NCBI RefSeq assembly: GCF_050563535.1 | Contig: NZ_JBNXUO010000016.1 | Coordinates: 50,589-114,588, forward strand | From: Falsiroseomonas sp050563535 | Lineage (GTDB): Bacteria; Pseudomonadota; Alphaproteobacteria; Acetobacterales; Acetobacteraceae | DNA length: 64,000 nt | Direction: 5' to 3' | Part shown: one piece after another, positions 34,244 to 42,873 of the stretch | Layout of the letters: each line of letters begins with the position of its first letter | Position numbering within the stretch: the first letter of the stretch is position 1 | The notes under the pieces: generated by a model | The model's input: the letters and a program-made list of their open reading frames with translations, nothing else | Databases searched by the model: none | What the model was told of the DNA's origin: nothing | Translations under genes and position numbers: made by a program

Positions 34244-36292
34244 TTGGCCACCACCGAACCCGATACCCAGCCCCGCACGGAGCCCACGCCCGCCCAGGCG
34301 CTCCAGGCCCGGTTGCTCGCCCGCCCCGCGTCCGAGGAACGCCGGATGGCCGACGCCATCCGCGCGCTTGCGATCGATGCGGTGGAGGCGGCGAAATCCG
34401 GCCATCCCGGCATGCCGATGGGCATGGCGGATGTCGCGACCGTGCTGTTCGGGCGCTTCCTGAAATACGACGCGGCCGACCCGCGCTGGCCCGACCGCGA
34501 CCGCTTCGTGCTGTCGGCCGGGCACGGGTCCATGCTGCTCTATGCCCTGCTGCACCTGACCGGGCAGGCCGGCATGGGGATCGAGGAGATCCGGCGCTTC
34601 CGCCAGCTCCACTCCCCCGCCGCGGGCCATCCGGAATACGGCGAGCATCCGGGAATCGAGACGACGACCGGGCCGCTCGGCCAGGGCATCTCCACCGCGG
34701 TCGGCATGGCGCTGGCCGAGCGGATGCTGGCGGCGCGCTTCGGCAAGTCGCTGGTGGACCACCGCACCTGGGTCATCGCGTCCGACGGCGACCTGCAGGA
34801 GGGGATCAGCCACGAGGCCGCCTCGATCGCCGGGCACCTGAAGCTCGACCGGCTCTGCGTGCTTTGGGACGACAACTCCATCTCGATCGACGGCGACACG
34901 GCGCTGTCCTTCACGGATGACACGCTGAAGCGCTTCTCGGCCTATGGCTGGGCGGTGCGGCGGGTGGACGGGCACGACCATGACGAGGTGGCGGCCGCGC
35001 TGTCCTGGGCGATGCGGAACCGCAAGCCGACGCTGATCGCCTGCCGCACCATCATCGGCTTCTCCTCTCCCAACAAAGCGGGCACGGCGGCCAGCCACGG
35101 CGCGCCGCTCGGTCCCGCCGAGGCCGCCGCCGCCAAGGCGGCGATGGGCTGGAACCACCCGCCCTTCGAGGTGCCGGAAGGCCTCAAGGAACGCTGGGAA
35201 GCCGCCGGCCGCCGCGGCGCCGGCACCCGCCGGTCCTGGCTGAAGCGCCTGGCGCGGCACCCGCAGAAGGACGAATTCGACCGCGCCATCGCCGGCCGCC
35301 TGCCGGAATCCTGGCACGAGAGGCTGGCGGAACTGCGCGCGGGCCATGCGGAGGCGAAGCCGAAGGTCGCGACGCGCATCGCCTCGCAGCGCGCGCTCGA
35401 GGCGCTGGTGCCGGCGGTGCCGGAGATGGTGGGCGGCTCGGCCGACCTCACCGGCTCCAACAACACCAACGTCAAGGGCATCCCGGCGATCTCGCCCGGC
35501 AACTATGCCGGCCGCTACGTCCACTGGGGCGTGCGGGAGCACGGCATGGCGGCCGCGATGAACGGGATGGCGCTGCATGGCGGCATCATCCCCTATTCCG
35601 GCACCTTCCTGATCTTCGCCGACTACCTGCGCCCGGCGCTGCGGCTTGCGGCGCTGATGCGCCAGCGCGTGATCCATGTGCTGACGCATGACAGCATCGG
35701 CCTCGGCGAGGACGGGCCGACGCACCAGCCGGTCGAGACGCTCGCCTCGCTCCGCGCCATGCCGAACCTGTTCGTGTTCCGCCCGGCGGATGCGATGGAG
35801 ACGGCGGAATGCTGGGAACTGGCGGTGAAGCGCGCCGATGGCCCTTCGGTGCTGGCGCTGTCGCGGCAGAACCTGCCGGCGCTGCGGGCCGAGGCGGGCG
35901 AGAACCGCTGCGCCCGCGGCGGCTACGTGCTGGCCGAGGCGTCCGGCGAACGCCGCGCCACGCTGGTCGCCACCGGGTCCGAGGTGTCGCTGGCCATGAC
36001 CGCCCGCGCGGCGCTGGAGGCGGAGGGCGTCCCGACCGCGGTGGTGTCGCTGCCCTGCTGGGAACTTTTCACCGCGCAGGACGAAGGATACCGCGCGGGG
36101 GTGCTGGGTTCCGCGCTGCGCGTGGGGATCGAGGCCGCCGGCCCGATGGGCTGGGAACGCTGGACCGGCCCCGACGGCATTTTCATCGGGATGCAGGGCT
36201 TCGGCGCCAGCGCGCCGGCCGATGACCTGTTCCGGCATTTCGGGATCACGCCGGACGCCGTGGCGGCGGCGGTGAAGAAGCGCCTTGGCTGA
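34244..36292 (+). CDS. tkt: Transketolase
   Basis: 682 residues. Thiamine-diphosphate enzyme that moves two-carbon units in the pentose phosphate or Calvin pathway. The N-terminal SGHPGMPMGMADV, the ThDP motif GDGDLQEG-like SDGDLQEGISHEAA to WDDNSISIDG, the central GGSADLTGSNNT and VREHGMAAAMNG are all present. The start is a TTG at 34244, supported by an AGAGGA site 7 bp upstream and a promoter at 34192. Gap and pgk follow on the same strand, so this is a central carbon metabolism cluster. Confidence 0.96.
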   Translation: MATTEPDTQPRTEPTPAQALQARLLARPASEERRMADAIRALAIDAVEAAKSGHPGMPMGMADVATVLFGRFLKYDAADPRWPDRDRFVLSAGHGSMLLYALLHLTGQAGMGIEEIRRFRQLHSPAAGHPEYGEHPGIETTTGPLGQGISTAVGMALAERMLAARFGKSLVDHRTWVIASDGDLQEGISHEAASIAGHLKLDRLCVLWDDNSISIDGDTALSFTDDTLKRFSAYGWAVRRVDGHDHDEVAAALSWAMRNRKPTLIACRTIIGFSSPNKAGTAASHGAPLGPAEAAAAKAAMGWNHPPFEVPEGLKERWEAAGRRGAGTRRSWLKRLARHPQKDEFDRAIAGRLPESWHERLAELRAGHAEAKPKVATRIASQRALEALVPAVPEMVGGSADLTGSNNTNVKGIPAISPGNYAGRYVHWGVREHGMAAAMNGMALHGGIIPYSGTFLIFADYLRPALRLAALMRQRVIHVLTHDSIGLGEDGPTHQPVETLASLRAMPNLFVFRPADAMETAECWELAVKRADGPSVLALSRQNLPALRAEAGENRCARGGYVLAEASGERRATLVATGSEVSLAMTARAALEAEGVPTAVVSLPCWELFTAQDEGYRAGVLGSALRVGIEAAGPMGWERWTGPDGIFIGMQGFGASAPADDLFRHFGITPDAVAAAVKKRLG

Positions 36293-36324
36293 CGTGTAGA
36301 GAAGACGGGAAGGGGAAGACGGAC

Positions 36325-37365
36325 ATGGCCGTGAAGGTCGCCATCAACGGGTTCGGGCGCATCGGTCGCCTAGTGCTGCGCGCGATGATCGAGAGCGGGC
36401 GCAGCGACGTCGAATGCGTCGCGATCAACGACCTCGGCAGCGTGGAGGCGAACGCCCACCTGTTCCGCTACGACAGCGTCCATGGCCGCTTCCCGGGCGA
36501 GGTGCGGGTGGAGGGCGACAGCCTGCTCATCTCGGCCAATGGCCGGACCTATGCGCCCATCAAGGTGACGGCCGAGCGCGACCCGACGAAGCTGCCCTGG
36601 CAGGGGGTGGATGTCGCGGCGGAATGCACCGGCATCTTCACCAACTCCGACAAGGCCGCGCTGCTGCTGCAGGCCGGCGCGCGCAAGGTGCTGGTCAGCG
36701 CGCCCGTGACCTGGGCGGAGGCGCATGCGGACGCGACCGCGCAGGCCACCATCGTCTACGGCGTGAACCACAGGATCCTGAAGCCGTCGCACCAGATCGT
36801 CTCCAACGCGTCCTGCACCACCAACTGCCTCGCGCCCGTGGCGAAGGTCCTGCACGAGAAGTGGGGCATCGCGCGCGGCTACATGGTGACGATCCACGCC
36901 TATACCGGCGACCAGAACACGGTCGACACGCTGCACAAGGACCTGCACCGCGCCCGCGCGGCCGCGGTCAGCGCCATCCCGACCAGCACGGGCGCGGCGA
37001 AGGCGGTGGGCCTGGTGCTGCCGGAGCTGAAGGGCAAGCTGGACGGCACCGCCATCCGCATCCCCACGCCGAACGTCTCGCTCATATCGCTCGACGTGAA
37101 CCTGAACACGCCGGGCGTCACGAAGGAGATGGTGAACGCGGCGATGAAGGAAGCGGCCGAGGGCGAGCTGAAGGGCATCCTCGGCTACAACACCGCGCCG
37201 CTGGTCAGCATCGACTTCAACCACGACGCCCATTCCTCCACCTTCGATGCGACGCAGACGCAGGTGGTGGACGGCGCGCTGGTGCGCGTGATGGCGTGGT
37301 ACGACAACGAATGGGGCTTCTCCAACCGCATGTCGGACACCGCGGCGCTGCTCGGAAGCCTCTGA
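36325..37365 (+). CDS. gap: Glyceraldehyde-3-phosphate dehydrogenase, type I
   Basis: 346 residues. The NAD site is INGFGRIGRLVLRA at the N-terminus, the catalytic Cys is in SNASCTTNCLAPV, and the substrate loop is AYTGDQNTVD. The C-terminus AWYDNEWGFSNRM is typical. It is about ten residues longer than the E. coli enzyme. It follows tkt by 32 bp with GGAAGGGGA as ribosome site. Whether it prefers NAD or NADP is not decided here. Confidence 0.97.
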   Translation: MAVKVAINGFGRIGRLVLRAMIESGRSDVECVAINDLGSVEANAHLFRYDSVHGRFPGEVRVEGDSLLISANGRTYAPIKVTAERDPTKLPWQGVDVAAECTGIFTNSDKAALLLQAGARKVLVSAPVTWAEAHADATAQATIVYGVNHRILKPSHQIVSNASCTTNCLAPVAKVLHEKWGIARGYMVTIHAYTGDQNTVDTLHKDLHRARAAAVSAIPTSTGAAKAVGLVLPELKGKLDGTAIRIPTPNVSLISLDVNLNTPGVTKEMVNAAMKEAAEGELKGILGYNTAPLVSIDFNHDAHSSTFDATQTQVVDGALVRVMAWYDNEWGFSNRMSDTAALLGSL

Positions 37366-37387
37366 GCCTCCCGCGTCCCCTGCCCTG

Positions 37388-37411
37388 CCCTCCCCCACCC
37401 GCGGGGGAGGG
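37388..37411. repeat. REP-like GC palindrome between gap and pgk
   Basis: CCCTCCCCC (37388-37396) and GGGGGAGGG (37403-37411) form a 9-bp stem. The same half-sequence recurs in a perfect 28-bp palindrome at 59293-59320, so it is likely a dispersed intergenic element that may also act as a processing or termination site. Confidence 0.5.
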
Positions 37412-37443
37412 TCATCGAGGGGCGGGGAGGGTTTCCATCGCAT

Positions 37444-38658
37444 ATGGACGAGATCCCCATGGCCCGCTTCCGCACCCTCGACGACCTCGACCCGCGCGGA
37501 CGGCGCGTGCTGCTGCGCGCCGACCTCAACGTGCCGGTGCGCGACGGGGCGATCACCGACCGCACCCGCATCGAACGCCTCTGCCCCACCATCCGCGAGC
37601 TGGCCGAGAAGGGTGCGCGCGTCGTCGTCTGCTCGCATTTCGACCGCCCCAAGGGCCGCCGCGTGCCGGAGATGTCGCTGAAGCCGATGGTGGAGGCGCT
37701 GTCGGCCGCCCTCGGCCGCCCCGTCGCCTGGGCCGATGACTGCATCGGGCCGGAGGCGGAAGCCGCAGTGGCGCGGCTGGCCGATGGCGATGTGCTGCTG
37801 CTCGAGAACACGCGCTACCATGCGGGCGAGGAGAAGAACGACCCCGCCCTGGCCGCGGGGCTCGCCAGGCTCGCGGATGCCTATGTCAACGACGCCTTCT
37901 CCGCCGCCCACCGCGCCCATGCCTCGACGGAAGGCGTGGCACGGCTGCTGCCGGCCCATGCCGGGCGGCTGATGGAGGCGGAGCTGAAGGCGCTCGACGC
38001 CGCCCTCGGCAACCCCGCCCGGCCGGTGGTCGCGATCGTCGGCGGCGCCAAGGTCTCCACCAAGCTCGACCTGCTCGGCAACCTCACCTCCAAGGTGAAT
38101 GTGCTGGTGATCGGCGGCGCGATGGCCAACACCTTCCTCGCCGCGCAGGGCCACCCGATGGGCCGGTCCCTGCAGGAGGCGGAGATGCACGACACCGCCC
38201 GCGCCATCCTGGAGCAGGCGCAGAAGGTCGGCTGCGAGATCGTGCTTCCGGTGGACCTGGTCTGCGCGGCCGAGTTCAAGCCGCATCCCGACACCCGCAC
38301 CGTCAACGTGGACCGCGTGCCGGAAGGGATGATGGCCCTCGATGTCGGGCCGGACACGGTGGCGATGGTCGAATCGCGGCTGCGCCAGGCCTCCACCCTT
38401 GTCTGGAACGGCCCCTTCGGCGCCTTCGAGACGCCGCCCTTCGATGCCGCGACCGTCGCCGTCGCGCAGTCCGTCGCGGCGATGACGGCCTCCGCCGGGC
38501 TGAAGTCGATCGCGGGCGGCGGCGACACGGTGGCGGCGCTACGCCATGCCGGGGTGGCGGAACGGATGACCTACGTCTCGACCGCCGGCGGCGCATTCCT
38601 GGAATGGCTGGAGGGCAAGACCCTGCCGGGCGTGGCGGCGCTGGAGGCGGCGGCATAG
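37444..38658 (+). CDS. pgk: Phosphoglycerate kinase
   Basis: 404 residues. Transfers phosphate between 1,3-bisphosphoglycerate and ADP. The N-terminal RRVLLRADLNVPV, the hinge-region VAIVGGAKVSTKL and the nucleotide loop GGGDTVAAL near the C-terminus are diagnostic. Two in-frame ATGs exist at 37444 and 37459; the first has GGGAGGG about 12 bp upstream, the second gives the more usual family start MARFRTLDDL. Either is possible. It ends the tkt-gap-pgk run; no aldolase gene follows. Confidence 0.95.
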   Translation: MDEIPMARFRTLDDLDPRGRRVLLRADLNVPVRDGAITDRTRIERLCPTIRELAEKGARVVVCSHFDRPKGRRVPEMSLKPMVEALSAALGRPVAWADDCIGPEAEAAVARLADGDVLLLENTRYHAGEEKNDPALAAGLARLADAYVNDAFSAAHRAHASTEGVARLLPAHAGRLMEAELKALDAALGNPARPVVAIVGGAKVSTKLDLLGNLTSKVNVLVIGGAMANTFLAAQGHPMGRSLQEAEMHDTARAILEQAQKVGCEIVLPVDLVCAAEFKPHPDTRTVNVDRVPEGMMALDVGPDTVAMVESRLRQASTLVWNGPFGAFETPPFDAATVAVAQSVAAMTASAGLKSIAGGGDTVAALRHAGVAERMTYVSTAGGAFLEWLEGKTLPGVAALEAAA

Positions 38659-38702
38659 GAGGCGCGCCGGACGCGCGCCGCCATTCAGATTTCCGGAACA
38701 AT

Positions 38703-38721
38703 TGTGGTGGTTGCCACCACA
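38703..38721. promoter_or_regulatory. Candidate operator: perfect 8+3+8 inverted repeat
   Basis: TGTGGTGG, spacer TTG, then CCACCACA. It lies 45 bp after pgk and about 120 bp before the small gene at 38841. It is flanked by two copies (14 of 16 bases equal) of a direct repeat CC(A/G)TTCAGATTT(C/A)CGG at 38681-38696 and 38810-38825. The lack of a U-tract and the 3-nt centre favour a protein-binding site over a terminator. Confidence 0.4.
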
Positions 38722-38840
38722 GGTTGCTTGAAGGTTAACGTGGCCCGGGCGCAAGCTGCGGCATGCGCCCGATCCGGCCCGTCACCGCCCCGCGTGAGCG
38801 ATTCAGTAGCCGTTCAGATTTACGGCCTATGGTCGTCCGC

Positions 38841-39032
38841 ATGATCAGCCTCAACTCGCTCGCCGCCTTCACGGCGGAGGTCTCGCGGGCCCAGGGCCCG
38901 GCCCAGGCGCGCGCCGCCTCCAGCGCGCCGCAGCCCGGCAACCCCACCGCGCCGGATCGCCGGCTGGATGCGCTGCCGCCGCCCCCCGCCGGCCCGATGC
39001 CGCGGGGCTCGCTGCTCGACCTCCGGGTCTGA
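38841..39032 (+). CDS. Small hypothetical protein
   Basis: 63 residues from an ATG at 38841 (MISLNSLAAFTAEVSRAQG), with a middle APQPGNPTAPDRRLDALPPP and a C-terminal GPMPRGSLLDLRV. ATGs at 38763 and 38829 are also in frame. The conserved-looking C-terminus and composition suggest a real gene, and similar short proteins are known to me in related bacteria, but no function or domain can be named. It lies downstream of the inverted and direct repeats in the pgk intergenic region. Confidence 0.5.
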   Translation: MISLNSLAAFTAEVSRAQGPAQARAASSAPQPGNPTAPDRRLDALPPPPAGPMPRGSLLDLRV

Positions 39033-39140
39033 CGTGACGGCGCGGGCGGGATGCGCGGGCCGCAGGCCTTGCCCAGCCCGCCGCAAGCTCGTGATGCGAA
39101 GCGCCTTGCGGCGACGCCGCGCCCGCCCCACCCTGGGGCC

Positions 39141-39692
39141 ATGTCCGCCTCCAGCCATTTCATCCGCCGCATCCCCGAAGGCGAGGATCGCGAGCGCCTG
39201 ACCTGTGCCGAATGCGGCTACATCGCCTACGAGAATCCGAAGATCGTCACCGGCTCCGTCGTCTCCGTCGACGGCCGCATCCTGCTCTGCCGCCGCGCGA
39301 TCAACCCGCGCGCGGGCTTCTGGACCATCCCCGCCGGCTACATGGAACTCGGCGAGACGGTGGAGGAAGCGGCCAAGCGGGAGGCGCGGGAGGAAGCCTG
39401 CGCCGAGCTCGCGCTCGACGGCATCCTCGCCGTCTACTCCATCGCGCGCATCGGCCAGGTGCAGGTGCTGTTCCGCGCCACCCTCGCCCGCCCCGGATTC
39501 GCGGCCGGCGCGGAAAGCCTGGAGGTGCGGCTGTTCTCCTGGGACGAAATCCCGTGGGAAGACCTCGCCTTCCCCTCGGTCCATTGGGTATTGAAGGCTT
39601 GGCGCGAGGCGGGCCAAGGTCCGCTCGGCGCGCCGCGCACCAACCCGCCGGAGGACCTGCGGGGCATCCGGCCATTGGCGGAGGGCGTCTGA
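39141..39692 (+). CDS. Nudix hydrolase with partial zinc ribbon
   Basis: 183 residues. The Nudix box is seen as GYMELGETVEEAAKREAREE, with the REAREE core intact; the usual Gly-hydrophobic end is replaced by Ala-Cys. The N-terminus has one zinc-ribbon pair LTCAECGYIAYENPKI but not the second. Proteins of this type hydrolyse nucleoside diphosphate derivatives such as ADP-ribose or NADH. I chose the ATG at 39141. The next gene starts inside its stop codon (TGATG). Confidence 0.87.
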   Translation: MSASSHFIRRIPEGEDRERLTCAECGYIAYENPKIVTGSVVSVDGRILLCRRAINPRAGFWTIPAGYMELGETVEEAAKREAREEACAELALDGILAVYSIARIGQVQVLFRATLARPGFAAGAESLEVRLFSWDEIPWEDLAFPSVHWVLKAWREAGQGPLGAPRTNPPEDLRGIRPLAEGV

Positions 39693-40096
39693 TGCGGGCC
39701 TTGCTGACGCTGCCGATTCTGCTGCTCGGCCTGGGGCCCGTCCCCGGCGCGGCCGCCCAGGACCGCCCTGTGGCGGCGAACCAGGCCCAGGGCGGCGGCG
39801 GCGGCGGCGCCCGCATCCCGCGCCTCCGCAAGACCACCACCGAGCCCTTCCAGCTCGGCGCCCCCGCCACGGCGCCGCGGGTGCGCAGCGACCTCGCCCC
39901 GGTGCCCAACCGCAGCATCGAGGCGCCGCGCGACCGCTTCAGCAGCTACCACAACCCGACGCTGGAGCCGATGCTGCTGCCGCCCGAACGCCGCCCCGGC
40001 GTGACCTTCGGGCGCGAGCACCTGCGCGAGACCGGGCCCGACCGCCCCTTCGACATGGTGGTGCCCGGCGCGCGGCTCAGGATACCGATCCAATAG
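39692..40096 (+). CDS. Secreted hypothetical protein
   Basis: 134 residues. A signal peptide MRALLTLPILLLGLGPVPG ending in AAAQD is followed by a Gly-rich stretch and a basic, Pro-rich mature region (RIPRLRKTTTEPFQL, RFSSYHNPTLEPMLLPPERR), ending in GARLRIPIQ. The start codon shares a base with the Nudix stop. The 3' end overlaps the convergent creatininase gene by 20 bp. No known domain; function unknown. Confidence 0.68.
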   Translation: MRALLTLPILLLGLGPVPGAAAQDRPVAANQAQGGGGGGARIPRLRKTTTEPFQLGAPATAPRVRSDLAPVPNRSIEAPRDRFSSYHNPTLEPMLLPPERRPGVTFGREHLRETGPDRPFDMVVPGARLRIPIQ

Positions 40097-40895
40097 GATC
40101 GGGCGGCTGCGTCCCCGCCCGGTCCACCCGCCAAACCGGGTCCGGCGCCTGCCACAGCGCGCGGTCGCGCAGCATCCGCGCGAGCCCCGCCGCCATCCCC
40201 TCGAAGATCGCCCTGCCCTTCTCGGCGGTCGCCGCCCGCGGGTCGCCGCGCACGCCCGTCACCGGCGCGCGTTCGGCGAAGGACCAGAAGCGCGTCGCCG
40301 CCGCGTCGCCGGCCGAGAAGCCGCCGGGGGAGATGGTGTTCGCGATCTCCGCCTGCCGCACCTGGCCGGGGGCGAGGTGCAGCCACAGGCTCGTCTCCGC
40401 CTCGCACGCATGCTGCATGCCGGGCTGTGCCGTCAGCGCCGCGCGCAGCCCCTCCGGGTCGAGCTTCGTGACGGTGGTGGTGACCACGGGGATGCCGAAT
40501 TCATGCGCCATCTCGCGCGAGGCGACGGCCAGCGGCTCGATGTTGCCGCCATGCGAGTTCAGCAGGAACAGCCGCCGGAAGCCGTCCGCCAGGATGGACC
40601 GCGCGACGCAGCGCAGCACGCCCGCGAAGGTGGCGTAGTCCAGGCTGATCGTGCCGCCGAAGGGGAAGTGGTGTTCCGAAAGGCCGGTCCACATCGGCGG
40701 CAGCACCACGGCCGGGACATCGGCCGCGAGTTCCGCGCCGCGCACGGCGACGGCATGGCCGATGAAGCTGTCGGTCCAGACCGGCAGGTGCGGCCCGTGC
40801 TGTTCCAGGCTGCCGACCGGCAGCACCACCACGGCGTCGCGCGTCGCCAGGTCGCGCAGTTCCGGCGCGGTCAGGCGTTCCCAGCGGGTTTCCAT
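40077..40895 (-). CDS. Creatininase family amidohydrolase
   Basis: 272 residues. Metal-binding pattern of the family: VLPVGSLEQHGPHLP then WTDSF, a SHGGNIEPL loop, and a later CEAETSLWLHL for the last ligand. Members open cyclic amides such as creatinine or act in mycofactocin and formamidopyrimidine pathways. I chose the ATG at 40895 (METRWERLTAPEL) because of an AGAGGG site; the frame opens further upstream with non-conserved residues. The 3' end overlaps the convergent secreted-protein gene by 20 bp. Confidence 0.87.
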   Translation of the reverse strand: METRWERLTAPELRDLATRDAVVVLPVGSLEQHGPHLPVWTDSFIGHAVAVRGAELAADVPAVVLPPMWTGLSEHHFPFGGTISLDYATFAGVLRCVARSILADGFRRLFLLNSHGGNIEPLAVASREMAHEFGIPVVTTTVTKLDPEGLRAALTAQPGMQHACEAETSLWLHLAPGQVRQAEIANTISPGGFSAGDAAATRFWSFAERAPVTGVRGDPRAATAEKGRAIFEGMAAGLARMLRDRALWQAPDPVWRVDRAGTQPPDPIGSVS

Positions 40896-41017
40896 CCCTC
40901 TCGTCTCCTCATGGCTGCGCCGAGGCTCGGCGCGGCACCGTCCGGCGTCAACCGCGCCGCCTTGCGGCGGGCGGCGCGGGTCGCGACACTGCGCGCCGCA
41001 CACACGGGATTCGCGGG

Positions 41018-41773
41018 ATGGATCTGGGGCTGAAGGGGCGCCGCGCGCTGGTGACGGGGGCGAGCCAGGGCATCGGCCGCGCGGTGGCGCGCGCGCTCGC
41101 GCTCGAAGGCGCGCGCGTGGCCGGCGCGGCGCGGCGGGCGGAGGATGTGGCGGCGCTGGCCGCCGCCGTCGCGGCCGAGGGCGGGGCGGAGATCGTCCCC
41201 CTCGCCGCCGACCTGATGGCCCCCGGCGCGCCGGTGGCGCTGGCCGCGGCGGCGGAAGCCGCGCTCGGTGGCGTGGACATCCTGGTCAATGCCGCGGGCG
41301 GCAGCCGGCCGCTGGCGTTCGACGCCCCGCGGGAGGCGTGGGACGAGGGGATGGAGCTGAACTTCCACCGCCTGCGCGAGCTGACCCATGCGCTGGTGCC
41401 CGGGATGCGCGCGCGCGGCTGGGGGCGCATCGTCAACTTCACCGGCACGTCGGAACCGCGGATCATCAACGCCGCCTTCGCCGCGAAGGCCGCGGTGCAT
41501 GTCTGGTCCAAGGGGCTCTCGCGGGAGGTTGCGGCGGATGGCGTGACCATCAACTGCCTCCAGCCCGGCCGCATCCGCAGCGAGCAGATCGCGAGGCGCT
41601 ACCCGACGCCGGAGGCGGAGCGTGAGTTCGCCGAGGCCGAGATCCCGGCGCTGCGCTTCGGCGAGCCCGGGGAGATCGCCGACCTTGCCGTCTTCCTCGC
41701 CAGCGCGCGCGCGGCCTATGTGACCGGCACCGTGATCCCGGTGGACGGGGGGATGAGCCGCTTTGCGTTCTGA
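41018..41773 (+). CDS. Short-chain dehydrogenase/reductase family protein with Phe at the catalytic Tyr
   Basis: 251 residues. The cofactor loop TGASQGIGRAVARAL (from residue 14) and the NAAGGSRPL segment fit classical SDRs. At the active site the usual YxxxK is FAAK: Phe154 (codon TTC at 41477-41479) with Lys158 kept, and Ser is seen in GTSEPRII. The C-terminus TGTVIPVDGGMSRFAF is typical. Loss of the catalytic Tyr hydroxyl suggests either a non-oxidoreductase role or an unusual mechanism. It is preceded by a divergent creatininase gene and followed 60 bp later by a Bug receptor. Confidence 0.85.
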   Translation: MDLGLKGRRALVTGASQGIGRAVARALALEGARVAGAARRAEDVAALAAAVAAEGGAEIVPLAADLMAPGAPVALAAAAEAALGGVDILVNAAGGSRPLAFDAPREAWDEGMELNFHRLRELTHALVPGMRARGWGRIVNFTGTSEPRIINAAFAAKAAVHVWSKGLSREVAADGVTINCLQPGRIRSEQIARRYPTPEAEREFAEAEIPALRFGEPGEIADLAVFLASARAAYVTGTVIPVDGGMSRFAF

Positions 41774-41833
41774 CCGCGCGCGCCGGGGACGGCGACGAGG
41801 ACCGAAGAAGAAAAGACCGGGAGAGAGACCGCC

Positions 41834-42805
41834 ATGCATCGCCGCACGTTGTTCGCCGCCCTCGCCGCGCCGGCGCTGTTCCCCGCCGCGGGGCGCGCGC
41901 AGGGGACCTGGCCCGACCGGCCGATCCGCTTCGTCGTGCCCTTTGCGCCCGGCGGCACCACGGACATCATGGCGCGCGTGCTCGCGCCCCGCATGACCGC
42001 GGGGCTCGGCGTCTCCGTCGTGGTGGAGAACCGCGGCGGCGCGGGCGGGACCGTCGGGCACGAGATCGTGGTGCGTGCGCCGGCCGATGGCTACACCATC
42101 ATGCTCGGCCATATCGGCACGCTCGGCGTGAACCCGAGCCTCTATCCCCGGCTCTCCTTCGACCCGGTGGAGGGCGTGGCGCCGGTCTCGATGGTGGCGC
42201 TGGTGCCGAACATCCTGGCGGTGCATCCGCGCGTGCCGGCGCGCAACCTGCAGGAACTCCTGGCCATCGCGCGGCAGCGGCCGGGCGAGCTCACCTACGG
42301 CTCGGCCGGCAACGGCAGCGCGGCGCATATCGCGGCCGCCGCGCTCGGCCATGCGGCGGGGGTGGACTGGACGCATGTGCCCTATCGCGGCAGCGGGCCG
42401 ATGGCGAACGACCTGGTGGCGGGGCAGATCGACTTCACCATGACCGGCGGGACGGTGGTGATGCCGCTGGTGCGCGACGGACGGCTGCGCGCGCTCGGCG
42501 TCTCCTCCGCGCAGCGGATGCGCGCGGCGCCCGAGATCCCGACCATCGCCGAACAGGGTGTGCCGGGGTTCGAGACGACGCAGTGGTACTGCGTGGTCAC
42601 CACCGCCGGCGTGCCCGCGCCCGTCATCGCGCGGCTGAATGCGGAGGTCCGCCGCGCCATGACCGACGCCGAGGTGCAGGCGAGGCTTGCCGCGGAAGGC
42701 GCGGAGGCCGCGCCCGGCACGCCGGAGGAGCTCGGCCGCACCATCCGCGCCGAGGTGGCGCGCTGGGCCGATGTGGTGCGGCGGACGGGGATGCGGGCGG
42801 AGTGA
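41834..42805 (+). CDS. Tripartite tricarboxylate transporter substrate-binding protein (Bug family), copy 2
   Basis: 323 residues. A signal peptide MHRRTLFAALAAPALFPAAG is followed by WPDRPIRFVVPFAPGGTTD, VVVENRGGAGGTVGHE and the late EIPTIAEQGVPGFE. All features of Bug receptors are present, and no TctAB permease gene is adjacent. It lies directly downstream of the unusual SDR gene with a GGGAGAGA ribosome site, so the two may share a substrate theme. The ligand is unknown. Confidence 0.9.
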   Translation: MHRRTLFAALAAPALFPAAGRAQGTWPDRPIRFVVPFAPGGTTDIMARVLAPRMTAGLGVSVVVENRGGAGGTVGHEIVVRAPADGYTIMLGHIGTLGVNPSLYPRLSFDPVEGVAPVSMVALVPNILAVHPRVPARNLQELLAIARQRPGELTYGSAGNGSAAHIAAAALGHAAGVDWTHVPYRGSGPMANDLVAGQIDFTMTGGTVVMPLVRDGRLRALGVSSAQRMRAAPEIPTIAEQGVPGFETTQWYCVVTTAGVPAPVIARLNAEVRRAMTDAEVQARLAAEGAEAAPGTPEELGRTIRAEVARWADVVRRTGMRAE

Positions 42806-42873
42806 CCGCGCCCCACCCTCGCAGCGGGACCGCCTTGCGTTACGCTATCGCACCATCTGGACTGGAGAGTCCC

